Shown here in pieces: positions 38,059 through 46,927 of a stretch of 64,000 nt of DNA. This stretch comes from an uncultured Blautia sp. (GTDB taxonomy: Bacteria > Bacillota > Clostridia > Lachnospirales > Lachnospiraceae). The position numbers and the translations under genes are program-made. The notes below the pieces were generated by a model. That model searched no databases. It worked only from the letters and a program-made list of their open reading frames with translations, and was not told the DNA's origin. The stretch is from positions 62,001-126,000 of the forward strand of contig NZ_CAKRNY010000001.1 in assembly GCF_934371575.1 (NCBI RefSeq), read 5' to 3'. Numbering within the stretch: the first letter of the stretch is position 1; the number at the start of each line of letters is the position of its first letter.

Positions 38059-38985
38059 TTACATTCCTCCCTTCTTGTGTGTCATTCTTCGTTTCAGCTG
38101 CGGCCACTGACGTTTCAGATATGGACCGGAAATAGCCAGAATAACAATCACAGAAGATACCAGTTTCAGCATAAACGCCGGCATATTAAGTCTCAATGCC
38201 ACTGTATAAACAAGACGGAAAATAACAGAACCAAGAACCATTCCAACCGCTCTTACAAAAATTCCGCCTTTTCCCAAAACCGTTCCACCTATCAACAATG
38301 ATGCAAGAGCAATGGTAACCATTCCCTGGCCAATGTTAATATCAACAGACTTCTGGGACTGGGAAAGAAGACAACCGGACAGTGCTGTAAAAGAGTTGGC
38401 AATACAAAGTCCGATGATCGTTGTAAATACAGGGTTGATAGAGGATGACTTCACCATATCCGCATTGTTTCCGGTTGCCCGGATTGCAAGTCCAAGTCTT
38501 GTTTTTAAAAATACTACCAAAAATGCTACCACTACAGCTACCGCAATCAGAGCGACAATAATGTCTGCCCTTCCCTTCAGGGGAGTATCTGCCAGAGCAT
38601 CCTTCATCATGGAAAACACAGTGTCCGTACGGTTCATATTGATCAGGGAAGAACCTCCCATCACCGCAATATTAATAGAATACAATCCGGTATTCACAAT
38701 AATTCCGGCGAGCAGACTGTCTACGCCCATTTTTGTTTGCAAAAATCCGGTTATGAAGCCGGAACAGATTCCAGCAAGCATTGCTGCTATTATGGATAAA
38801 AAAGGATGTCCGCCAACTGCCACGGCTGCGCCTACAGCTGCGCCCAAAGTAAAGCAGCCGTCTGTAGACAAGTCGCAGACATTCAGCATGGAATAACTTA
38901 AAAATAATGCAAGAACTGTCAATGAACAGATCAATCCCAGTTTCAGGGCAGTTTCTCCTAAGGAGAGTGCAGTAGCCAGTGTCAC
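38059..38985 (-). CDS. trpY: ABC transporter permease, tryptophan-type importer
   Basis: A 308-residue membrane subunit of the branched-chain/ribose permease superfamily (BPD_transp_2), with about eight to nine hydrophobic spans. The glycine-rich CFTLGAAVGAAVAVGG and TRLGLAIRATGNNADM motifs are the family markers. It lies between the binding protein (15 bp away) and the ATPase. Substrate inferred from the T-box. Confidence 0.9.
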   Translation of the reverse strand: MTLATALSLGETALKLGLICSLTVLALFLSYSMLNVCDLSTDGCFTLGAAVGAAVAVGGHPFLSIIAAMLAGICSGFITGFLQTKMGVDSLLAGIIVNTGLYSINIAVMGGSSLINMNRTDTVFSMMKDALADTPLKGRADIIVALIAVAVVVAFLVVFLKTRLGLAIRATGNNADMVKSSSINPVFTTIIGLCIANSFTALSGCLLSQSQKSVDINIGQGMVTIALASLLIGGTVLGKGGIFVRAVGMVLGSVIFRLVYTVALRLNMPAFMLKLVSSVIVILAISGPYLKRQWPQLKRRMTHKKGGM

Positions 38986-39000
38986 AATCTTTTCCTCCGG

Positions 39001-40026
39001 TTAATTTTCTTCCAATTCGTCAAAGCTCTCCGCTGTCACAATTTCATTCACCTGTGTACAAAGCGGTTCCATAGCAGCTTTGACAGTTTCAAAATCAAGG
39101 CCAAGACCTTCACATGTTTCTGTGTTTACAGTTGCAGTACCATTATCAAATGTTTCTACAGGAGTAGTTGCAGGATCAGCACCATTTAAGAGAATGTCTG
39201 CAACCATATCTGCTGTTTTTGCTCCAAGATTTGCATAATCAACTCCATATCCGGCAAAAGCTCCGTTTAAAGCAAAGGAATCAGCTCCTGTATAGTGTGG
39301 GATTCCTGCATCAATAAATTTCTCATAAATAGAAAGCTCTGCTGTCATGATCGTATTATCCGTTGGAGTAAATACTGCATCAACGCCATCTGCAACAAGG
39401 GCATCTGCTGCAAGCTGCACCTCATCTGTTGTAGTTCCTGTACGTTCTACATATTCGATTCCGTTTTCATCCATGTAAGCTTTTGCTGCTTCAATGGCTG
39501 CGGTTGATGAGTCCTGTCCGATATCATATAAAAGACCGATCTTTTTCGTGTCCGGATTTACTGCCTGGATCAGCTTCATAACAGAAGCAGTATCCAGATA
39601 ATCACTTGTTCCTGTAAGATTCGCGCCAGGTGCATCCATAGATTCTACAAGACCTGCACCAACCGGATCTGATACAGCAGAAAATACAACCGGTGTATCG
39701 GTTCCCTCTGTACTTGCCTGCATACGCATTGCTACTGGTGTAGCAACTCCTACCATAAGATCTACTCCATCTGCCTGGAAATCAGAAATAATCTGTTCCA
39801 TTACATTAGCGTCTGCATTACAGTTATCATAAGAAATTTCAAAATTAACGCCTTTCTCATCACCAATTTCTTTCAGACGGCTTTGCAGATTGTCTACAAT
39901 CTGATTCAGGGAAGCATCATCCACATAATTGCAGATACCAATCTTATAATCCTCTGCCAGAACAGGTGTTGTCATCATCATTGCTGCCATTGTTGCTGCT
40001 GCGATTGCGATCATTCTTTTTTTCAT
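39001..40026 (-). CDS. trpX: ABC transporter substrate-binding protein, PF04392 family
   Basis: A 341-residue exported binding protein. Signal peptide MKKRMIAIAAATMAAMMMTTPVLAED, cut after VLA. The mature part begins YKIGICNYVDDASLNQIVD, with the PF04392 pattern GVATPVAMRMQ and PVVFSAVSDPVGAGLV. Members next to tryptophan T-boxes in Firmicutes are the TrpX component of the tryptophan importer TrpXYZ. There is no lipobox, as in several other binding proteins of this window. First gene of the operon, directly after the T-box terminator. Confidence 0.9.
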   Translation of the reverse strand: MKKRMIAIAAATMAAMMMTTPVLAEDYKIGICNYVDDASLNQIVDNLQSRLKEIGDEKGVNFEISYDNCNADANVMEQIISDFQADGVDLMVGVATPVAMRMQASTEGTDTPVVFSAVSDPVGAGLVESMDAPGANLTGTSDYLDTASVMKLIQAVNPDTKKIGLLYDIGQDSSTAAIEAAKAYMDENGIEYVERTGTTTDEVQLAADALVADGVDAVFTPTDNTIMTAELSIYEKFIDAGIPHYTGADSFALNGAFAGYGVDYANLGAKTADMVADILLNGADPATTPVETFDNGTATVNTETCEGLGLDFETVKAAMEPLCTQVNEIVTAESFDELEEN

Positions 40027-40162
40027 AGTATTTTTTCCTCTCTCTCTTAAAATTGGCTAAGGGAATAACTAAGCCGATCCCCTGCATCTCGTCTGCGAGA
40101 AAGAATGAGTGGTGTTTTGCTCCCCATATCCATTCATAACCTTTTTGGGCTTTCCAGGATAT

Positions 40163-40514
40163 TAAAAAACCGCCTCAAAAAACAACTCTACGTTATTCTT
40201 TGAGACGGTAATAAGTTCTTATTATCGCGGTGCCACTCAAATTGACAAATCGTCCACTTTCTCATGTACAAACATACACTCCTGATTGGTAACGGGTTCG
40301 GTTCCCGTCGGTGCCTACTCTTTCAATCATCATTTCGGACCGCCCTCGAAAGTCCATTCCATCAGCCGCTTCATACGAAGATCACACCATCCTTCGCTCT
40401 CTGTCAGGTCATTAATCAATCTGTTCATAACGACCAAATGTCACATCTGATTTACTACTCTTTCTCATCGGTTTAACTGGTTTATACTTTAGCACAGTGA
40501 TGTAAGAATGTCAA
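40163..40514 (-). promoter_or_regulatory. tryptophan T-box riboswitch with promoter
   Basis: On the minus strand TTGACA (fwd 40509-40514), 17 bp, TAAAGT (fwd 40486-40491). The leader starts with a Stem I of T-box type (GATGAGAAAGAGTAG and AGAGAGC). The specifier reads GAA-UGG-AC with UGG at fwd 40354-40356; UGG is tryptophan. The T-box core UGGCACCGCG is at fwd 40226-40235, and its variable base C pairs with discriminator G73, which is the tRNA-Trp base. A terminator with an 11-bp stem (fwd 40169-40179 with 40199-40209) and U run follows. Uncharged tRNA-Trp should switch the operon on. It fills most of the 534-bp gap. Confidence 0.9.
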
Positions 40515-40560
40515 GTGTATTTTTATATTTTGTATAATATGATACCAGCGTAGCAACAAA

Positions 40561-41925
40561 TTAATTTTTGAAGCTGTGGATTGGTGCAGGAATACGTCCG
40601 CCTCTTGCTACAAATGCCTCACATGAGAAGTTATTTACCGGCATGATTGGTGCATATCCAAGAAGGCCTCCAAATTCCACAGTCTCTCCTACTCCTTTTC
40701 CGATAACCGGAATCAGACGGACTGCTGTGGTCTTCTGGTTTACCATTCCGATAGCAGCCTCATCTGCAATGATACCGGAAATAGTGGAAGCTTTTGTATC
40801 TCCAGGAATGGCGATCATATCAAGACCTACAGAGCAGACACAGGTCATAGCCTCTAACTTTTCGAGAGTAAGTGCTCCTGCTGTTACAGCATCAATCATT
40901 CCCTGATCCTCACTGACCGGAATAAATGCACCGCTCAGTCCTCCTACTGCTGTAGAAGCCATTACACCACCCTTTTTCACCTGATCATTTAACAGGGCAA
41001 GAGCGGCTGTAGTTCCGGGAGCGCCGGCTCTCTCAAGTCCGATCTCTTCCAGAATCTCGGCAACACTGTCACCGATCGCAGGAGTAGGAGCCAGAGAAAG
41101 GTCAACAATGCCAAATGGAACACCAAGCATTTTGGAAGCTTCTCTTGCGACTAACTGGCCAACACGTGTTACCTTAAATGCGGTACGTTTGATCATTTCG
41201 CAAAGAGTTTCAAAATCTTCTCCTCTTACTTTTTCAAGAGCTGTTTTTACAACGCCTGGTCCGCTGACACCTACATTGATAATACGATCAGCCTCTGTTA
41301 CACCGTGGAAAGCACCAGCCATGAATGGATTATCATCCGGTGCATTACAGAATACTACCAGCTTGGCGCAGCCAAGAGAATCCTGTTCCTTACTGGCTTC
41401 TGCTGTTTCCAGAATAATCTCACCCATAAGTTTTACAGCATCCATATTGATTCCTGTTTTTGTAGAACCAACATTTACAGAGCTACACACACGCTCGGTA
41501 TTTGCAAGTGCCTGCGGAATGGAACGGATCAGAAGCTCCTCTGCCGGTGTCATTCCTTTGCTTACAAGAGCACTGTATCCACCAATAAAGTTTACCCCAA
41601 CCTGTTTTGCAGCTTTATCAAGTGTTTTGGCAAGCGTTACGAAATCCTCTGTGGTCTTGCATGCCGCACCACCGATCAGACCGATTGGGGTAACAGAAAT
41701 TCGCTTATTTACAATGGGAATTCCATACTGTGCTGAGATCTTTTCCCCTGTTGCAACCAGATCTTTTGCAGAAATGGTAATTTTGTTATAAATATTCTCG
41801 TTTAATTTATCAAGATCACTGTCAATACAATCCAGCAGACTGATTCCAAGAGTGATGGTACGAACATCCAGATTCTCCTGCTCGATCATTTTATTGGTCT
41901 CATTTACCTCAAACATGTTTATCAT
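40561..41925 (-). CDS. UPF0210 family protein (PFL family)
   Basis: A 454-residue conserved cytoplasmic protein of unknown biochemical role. It belongs to UPF0210, found in Clostridia and Lactobacillales next to an ACT-domain partner. Seen: glycine-rich segments such as [18 protein letters not shown] and [32 protein letters not shown]. These suggest a nucleotide- or metabolite-binding fold. An ATG at 41925 was preferred over an upstream TTG inside the ribosome site AAAGGA, though the spacing (12-13) is long. It lies 17 bp after the ACT gene. Confidence 0.88.
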   Translation of the reverse strand: MINMFEVNETNKMIEQENLDVRTITLGISLLDCIDSDLDKLNENIYNKITISAKDLVATGEKISAQYGIPIVNKRISVTPIGLIGGAACKTTEDFVTLAKTLDKAAKQVGVNFIGGYSALVSKGMTPAEELLIRSIPQALANTERVCSSVNVGSTKTGINMDAVKLMGEIILETAEASKEQDSLGCAKLVVFCNAPDDNPFMAGAFHGVTEADRIINVGVSGPGVVKTALEKVRGEDFETLCEMIKRTAFKVTRVGQLVAREASKMLGVPFGIVDLSLAPTPAIGDSVAEILEEIGLERAGAPGTTAALALLNDQVKKGGVMASTAVGGLSGAFIPVSEDQGMIDAVTAGALTLEKLEAMTCVCSVGLDMIAIPGDTKASTISGIIADEAAIGMVNQKTTAVRLIPVIGKGVGETVEFGGLLGYAPIMPVNNFSCEAFVARGGRIPAPIHSFKN

Positions 41926-41942
41926 GGCGTTTTGTTTTCCTT

Positions 41943-42215
41943 TCAAATTCTATGCATTACATTAAAAATATCCTCACTCTGACAATGGATCACTACGCCG
42001 ATCTCATTTCCAAGAGCTTCCAGTTCTTCGGAAAGAACTGCAATTTCCTTTGCTGAAGCGCTTGTGTCAGTAACCATCATCATGTTAAAATACCCCTGTA
42101 CAATAGTCTGGGTGATGTCCAGAATATTTACCTGGTTCTGTGCAAGATAAGTGCATACCTTTGCGATAATACCAACGGTGTCGTTTCCTACTACTGTGAT
42201 AATTGTTTTTTTCAT
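41943..42215 (-). CDS. ACT domain protein (UPF0237)
   Basis: A 90-residue protein that is a single ACT domain plus a short tail. The start [20 protein letters not shown] is the ACT beta-alpha pattern; ACT domains bind amino acids or small ligands. This family is nearly always paired with UPF0210, which lies directly downstream and suggests ligand control of that partner. ATG preceded by AGGAGG; a longer upstream frame lacks a ribosome site. Confidence 0.9.
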   Translation of the reverse strand: MKKTIITVVGNDTVGIIAKVCTYLAQNQVNILDITQTIVQGYFNMMMVTDTSASAKEIAVLSEELEALGNEIGVVIHCQSEDIFNVMHRI

Positions 42216-42350
42216 GATGTTCCTCCTGTATTTGGGCCTGTCACCCCTATTTGAGTGTCTTTGGAAAAAGCTTTCCTGACTTGTATATAAAAACCGGACA
42301 CATTCTGAAAATATGGCTGTCACAATTTTGTCTCCTACAGTATACTTCTG

Positions 42351-43148
42351 CTACAACACAACCACATCTGAAATACTGTCCCGTTTCGCAACCTGTATCT
42401 GAAAATCTTTTGATTTATACGGATTATCTCCAAGAGTTACCTCTGAGCACACAGTCTCATAGGCAAGAGCCTCATAATTATTTTCTTTGCTTAAATGCCC
42501 AAGAAAAACTGCTTTCATATTATCATGTAAAAGCCTGCAAAGCAACCTTCCTGCATTTTCATTTGAAAGATGTCCTCTATCCCCCAAAATACGCTGTTTC
42601 AGGTAATATGGATAGCTTCCCACCTGCAGCATACGGATATCATGATTTGCCTCCAGAAGAAGAGCATCCAGATTCTGCAGATTTTCTACTATGTAATCAT
42701 TATATTTTCCAAGGTCTGTAGCAATCCCAACAGACTTGTTCTCACATTCCACACGATAGCCAACCGGCTGAGCTGCATCATGCGGAATAGAAAACGGATG
42801 AATGGTAAGATCTTTTATATGAAAATCCTGATCTTCAATGATCTCATGAAACGTGTCCTCAGGAAGCTTCTGCATATTTTTCATTCTGCTGACAGCATCC
42901 GCTGTACCTCCTGTAGTGTACACCGGGATCTGATATCTGCGTGCCATCACTCCCAGCCCGCTGATATGATCTGAATGTTCATGAGTAACCAGAATTGCAT
43001 CAATATCTCTGCCGGTAAGCTCCAGCTGGTTCAGACCCTGCTCGATTCTTTTTCCGCTGATCCCTGCATCCACCAGGATATGTGTCTCTTCTGAGCCCAC
43101 ATAAATACAGTTTCCGCTGCTTCCACTGGCAATACTACAAAGTCTCAT
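42351..43148 (-). CDS. walJ: metallo-beta-lactamase fold hydrolase, WalJ/YycJ type
   Basis: A 265-residue cytoplasmic metallohydrolase. The metal motif HEHSDH is at residues 56-61; further ligand candidates are SIPHDA, IATDLG and LGHLSKEN. The pattern MRLCSIASGSSGNC at the start is the YycJ/WalJ family mark. In other Firmicutes WalJ sits in the walRK operon and affects DNA replication or repair; here it is instead in an operon with polA and coaE, overlapping coaE by 14 bases. That setting fits a role in DNA repair (inference). Confidence 0.88.
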   Translation of the reverse strand: MRLCSIASGSSGNCIYVGSEETHILVDAGISGKRIEQGLNQLELTGRDIDAILVTHEHSDHISGLGVMARRYQIPVYTTGGTADAVSRMKNMQKLPEDTFHEIIEDQDFHIKDLTIHPFSIPHDAAQPVGYRVECENKSVGIATDLGKYNDYIVENLQNLDALLLEANHDIRMLQVGSYPYYLKQRILGDRGHLSNENAGRLLCRLLHDNMKAVFLGHLSKENNYEALAYETVCSEVTLGDNPYKSKDFQIQVAKRDSISDVVVL

Positions 43149-43734
43149 TTTTTCTTACTCCTTCATCTATCTGCTTCCAGGTTTTTTCCAGATTTCCATT
43201 ATTTTCTATTACATAATCTGTATGCATCCGAAAATACTCTTCTGTTGCCTGATTTCCAATAATCCCAAGAGATTTTTCTCTTGTATATCCCCTATTTTCC
43301 ATCAATCGCCTGATTCGGATCTCCTTATCCGTATGAATATACCATACTTCATCGCAAAAGTCCTGATAATGTTCCTCCAAAAAAAGAGCAGCTTCCACAA
43401 TACATAGCTTACAGCCTTTTTTCCGCTGTTCATCCAGACTATTTAAAATATACTGTTTTACAGCCGGATGGATGATTCTGTTTAAACGATCAAGATAATC
43501 CGGTTGTCTGAAAACCACATCGGAAACCTTTTTCCTATCAATGGTTTTATCGTTTTTAATTACATCTTTTCCAAACAGGTCAATCACCTGCTGATAGCAT
43601 TTCCCATTCGGTTCCATTACAACATGGCCGACTTCATCAGCCTGTATGACAAAAGCATTATATTTTCTGGCAAGGTAAGCAAGTACCGTACTCTTTCCTG
43701 CACCTACTCCGCCTGTTATCCCGATTATTTTCAT
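43135..43734 (-). CDS. coaE: dephospho-CoA kinase
   Basis: A 199-residue kinase for the last step of coenzyme A synthesis, adding phosphate to the 3'-hydroxyl of dephospho-CoA. Walker A GITGGVGAGKST at residues 5-16, the CoA-binding block ADEVGHVVMEP and the lid region RIRRLMENRGYTREKS. It lies 12 bp after polA and overlaps walJ, so the three are one transcript. Confidence 0.96.
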   Translation of the reverse strand: MKIIGITGGVGAGKSTVLAYLARKYNAFVIQADEVGHVVMEPNGKCYQQVIDLFGKDVIKNDKTIDRKKVSDVVFRQPDYLDRLNRIIHPAVKQYILNSLDEQRKKGCKLCIVEAALFLEEHYQDFCDEVWYIHTDKEIRIRRLMENRGYTREKSLGIIGNQATEEYFRMHTDYVIENNGNLEKTWKQIDEGVRKNETL

Positions 43735-43746
43735 TTATCCTGTTCC

Positions 43747-46377
43747 TTACTTGGCTTCATACCAGTTGTTTCCCTGGTGCATATCCACCTCCAGTTCCAC
43801 AGCAAGACTGGCAGCCCCTTTCATTTCCTCCTCCAGTATTCTGGATACCTGAGGAATTTCCTCTTTCCAGGTCTCTATCAACAGCTCATCATGAACCTGA
43901 AGCACAAGCCTGGATCTCAGTTTTTCATCCAGAAGCCGCTTATATACCCGATTCATGGCAATTTTAATAATATCCGCAGCGGTTCCCTGAATCGGAGAAT
44001 TCATTGCAACACGTTCGCCAAAAGATCTCTGCATAAAATTACTGGATTTCAGTTCCGGCACCGGTCTTCTTCTGCCGAACATGCTGGCAACATAACCCTT
44101 TTCTTTCCCCTGCTCCACAAGTCCATCCAGAAAACCTTTAATACTCGGATACGTCTCAAAATATTTCTGAATATAGGCTGCTGCCTCTTTTCTCGTAATA
44201 CTGAGATCCTGGCTAAGTCCAAAAGAGCTGATTCCATATACAATACCAAAATTTACCGCTTTTGCATTTCGTCTTTGCAGCGGCGTTACTTCATCAAGAG
44301 GAACATGGAAAACCTGAGAAGCAGTCAGTCTGTGAATATCCTCAGCCTCTTTATAAGCTGCGATCAGCTTCTCATCACCGGACATGTGTGCCAACACACG
44401 AAGCTCGATCTGAGAGTAATCGGCATCCAGAAATACAAACCCTGGCTCTGGTACAAACACTTTACGTATCAGCCTTCCAAGCTCCATACGGACCGGAATA
44501 TTCTGAAGATTCGGTTCTGTACTGCTGATTCGGCCGGTCGCAGTGATCGTCTGGTTAAAGGTCGAGTGGATTCTTCCATCTGCTTCAATTACCGCTCCAA
44601 GTCCATCTGCATACGTGGATTTCAGCTTGGTAAGCTGACGGTATTCCAGAATATGGTTTACGATTGGGTTATCCGGTGCAAGCTTTTCCAGTATATCCGC
44701 CGCTGTGGAGTAACCTGTCTTCGTTTTCTTTCCACCGGAAATTCCCATTTTTTCAAAAAGAATCACTCCAAGTTGTTTTGGAGAATTGATGTTAAACTCT
44801 TCTCCGGCAAGCTGCCAGATTTGTTTTTCCAGTTCTTCAATGCGAACCGTCAGCTGGTCTCCATATTTTTTCAGTTCTTCTCCTTTTACTGCAATTCCCC
44901 ATTTTTCCATGGAATCCAGAGTAAATACAAGAGGAAGATCAATTTCGGTATATACCTTCCACATATTTGTTTCCTGAAGCTTCTCTTTAAGCGGCTTTCT
45001 GACGGCAAATGCCGTATATGCCATATAACAGGCCAGCTGCTCCAGTTCCGGCATATCTTCTTCCCATGCTTTTTTCAGCGATGTCTTGCCCAGAAGTTCT
45101 TCCTTTCCGGGAAGATGCTTGTCATCCAGATAATCCCTGGCAAGCTCGTCATAAGTATATGTGTTTTTTAAGGGATTCAACAAATAGGCTGCTATTCCGC
45201 AGTCAAATACCTTTGCATCTGGTGACAGATCTGCCTTTTTCAGCATGGTTTTCACATCCATTGCACATACTGTAGTTTTCTCTCCCAGTCCACCGATCTT
45301 ATCCCCAAGATAAGCTGCCGTTATCATTCCACCTACAGGAATATAGTACATTTCATTCTCATTTAATACCATACCGGCACAGTAGACCCCTTCTTTATCC
45401 CAGAGAAGAGAAATCCCAACTGCTTCTTCTTTTCCTGCTTTTTCAAAAAGTGACTCACATCCGCCAAAATCACTGCATGTGAAAATATCCTGCTCCATTG
45501 TATTTTCTTCAACCAGCGCGGGGTCAAATTTTGCCAGAAAACTGCCAAATTCCAGTTTTCTGCAAAGCTCATATGCTTCTTTTGTATAAATATCACCTAA
45601 ACGAAACTTCTCATGATCAAATTCAGCCGTACAGTCTGTACTTATAATAGCACGCTGCTTATTAAGCAGCACCTGCTGGCTGTTTTTTTCCAGTATTTCT
45701 CTGGTATGTTTCTGAGTAATTTCATCTAAATGTGAAAAAATTTCTTCTACAGAACCATACTCTGCAATCATTCTGATGGCAGTCTTCTCACCAATGCCGG
45801 GAATATAATCTGCAAAATCCCCCACAAGTGCCTTTAAATCTGTAAGCTGTGCTGGCGTGATCTGATAAAGCTCCCGAACCTTTTCTTCTATATAATCCGC
45901 GATGAGAGTCTGCCCTTTTACCGCCCTTAACAGACGAATCACTGTTTTTTTTGAAGCAAGCTGTAAAAGATTACCGTCACCTGAAAAAATAATTACATTC
46001 AGATTTTTTTCCTCGCTTTTTTTTGCCAGAGTGCCAAGAATATCACATGCTCTGCAGCCAGCATAGGAAAGCACTGCAATTCCCATTTTTTCAAGTATTT
46101 CTTTCAAAACAGAAATCTGATCCTGCATTTCCTGGGGAATAAGATTCTTTTCACTTTTGAACTCAGGATATTTTTCAGACTCTAAGGTCGACTCACATCC
46201 GTCAAAGACCACCGCCAGATATTCCGGATTTTCTTCTCCCAGCACTTTAAACAGGATATTTAAAAATCCATATACAGCACCTGTATGCGCACCTTCAGAA
46301 TTCATCATATCCGGAAGGCCATAAAATGCCCTGTTTAAAATACTGTGACCATCTGCTAATAAAATTTTTTCACACAT
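43747..46377 (-). CDS. polA: DNA polymerase I
   Basis: An 876-residue family A polymerase for Okazaki fragment processing and repair. Three parts: 5'-3' exonuclease (residues 1-290; HSILNRAFYGLPDMM, DLKALVGDFADYIPG), a 3'-5' exonuclease-like domain (about 300-470), and the polymerase. Polymerase motif A is DADYSQIELRVLAHMSGD, motif B RRNAKAVNFGIVYGISSFG, motif C VLQVHDELLIE. The proofreading domain looks inactive: the DxE of motif ExoI is replaced within VGISLLWDKEGVY. Inactive proofreading is common in Gram-positive PolA. First gene of polA-coaE-walJ. Confidence 0.97.
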   Translation of the reverse strand: MCEKILLADGHSILNRAFYGLPDMMNSEGAHTGAVYGFLNILFKVLGEENPEYLAVVFDGCESTLESEKYPEFKSEKNLIPQEMQDQISVLKEILEKMGIAVLSYAGCRACDILGTLAKKSEEKNLNVIIFSGDGNLLQLASKKTVIRLLRAVKGQTLIADYIEEKVRELYQITPAQLTDLKALVGDFADYIPGIGEKTAIRMIAEYGSVEEIFSHLDEITQKHTREILEKNSQQVLLNKQRAIISTDCTAEFDHEKFRLGDIYTKEAYELCRKLEFGSFLAKFDPALVEENTMEQDIFTCSDFGGCESLFEKAGKEEAVGISLLWDKEGVYCAGMVLNENEMYYIPVGGMITAAYLGDKIGGLGEKTTVCAMDVKTMLKKADLSPDAKVFDCGIAAYLLNPLKNTYTYDELARDYLDDKHLPGKEELLGKTSLKKAWEEDMPELEQLACYMAYTAFAVRKPLKEKLQETNMWKVYTEIDLPLVFTLDSMEKWGIAVKGEELKKYGDQLTVRIEELEKQIWQLAGEEFNINSPKQLGVILFEKMGISGGKKTKTGYSTAADILEKLAPDNPIVNHILEYRQLTKLKSTYADGLGAVIEADGRIHSTFNQTITATGRISSTEPNLQNIPVRMELGRLIRKVFVPEPGFVFLDADYSQIELRVLAHMSGDEKLIAAYKEAEDIHRLTASQVFHVPLDEVTPLQRRNAKAVNFGIVYGISSFGLSQDLSITRKEAAAYIQKYFETYPSIKGFLDGLVEQGKEKGYVASMFGRRRPVPELKSSNFMQRSFGERVAMNSPIQGTAADIIKIAMNRVYKRLLDEKLRSRLVLQVHDELLIETWKEEIPQVSRILEEEMKGAASLAVELEVDMHQGNNWYEAK

Positions 46378-46454
46378 ATATGCCTCCTGTATGGATGTGC
46401 AGCACTGTTACCCCCATTAACTGAGGCCCGATTCCAATTGCCAATCATATATTT

Positions 46455-46793
46455 CTACAGCACCTGCATAATAATATAGATTAAAAAACCGCCAAGTCCG
46501 GCAATCAAGGCGCAAAATCCCACGCCACTTAATGCCCTGCGAAATTTCATTTTCAATATATAATGTCTGGATCTGCGAATATCCTCCTCCAAAAGTTCCC
46601 GAAAATTCAGTGTGGAATCCCTGCTTTCCTCATCCAGCTGCTGCGTGGCAGCATGCACAATAAAATAGGTTTCCAGCTCATCATAGCAGGAAGGACAATT
46701 CTCCACATGTTCCAGAAACTCCTCCATTTCATCTACAGACAGGTCATGTTCAATGTATCGATTCACCATACTTTCTGCTGTTTGACAATTCAT
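46455..46793 (-). CDS. zinc-finger anti-sigma-like membrane protein
   Basis: A 112-residue protein with a zf-HC2 (ZAS) module and one C-terminal span. The motif H29-x3-C33-x2-C36 is seen (HVENCPSC), with Cys3 as a possible fourth ligand. A charged helical segment (about 57-80) follows, then a hydrophobic span (SGVGFCALIAGLGGFLIYIIM). Such proteins hold an ECF sigma factor at the membrane. No sigma factor gene adjoins; the neighbours are polA and ftsH. It may regulate a distant sigma or have another role. Confidence 0.78.
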   Translation of the reverse strand: MNCQTAESMVNRYIEHDLSVDEMEEFLEHVENCPSCYDELETYFIVHAATQQLDEESRDSTLNFRELLEEDIRRSRHYILKMKFRRALSGVGFCALIAGLGGFLIYIIMQVL

Positions 46794-46850
46794 GGAAAAC
46801 CTCCTCTCTTTTGCAGCCCATATGGCTTATTATATCCGAATCTTCATAAA

Positions 46851-46892
46851 AAGACAAGAGACAGCCTATCTTTCGCTGTCTCTTGTCTTTTA
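46851..46892 (-). terminator. ftsH terminator
   Basis: On the minus strand AAGACAAGAGACAGC, loop GAAAGATAG, GCTGTCTCTTGTCTT, then UUUAUG (fwd 46851-46892). A 15-bp stem about 35 bp past the ftsH stop. Confidence 0.88.
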
Positions 46893-46927
46893 TTCGATGC
46901 TATACACTCTAACAAGGGAAATTTTGT

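Noticed and set aside
43504..45171. A 555-codon open frame on the plus strand
   Set aside because: Antisense to coaE and polA, with shadow-like composition and no family motif.
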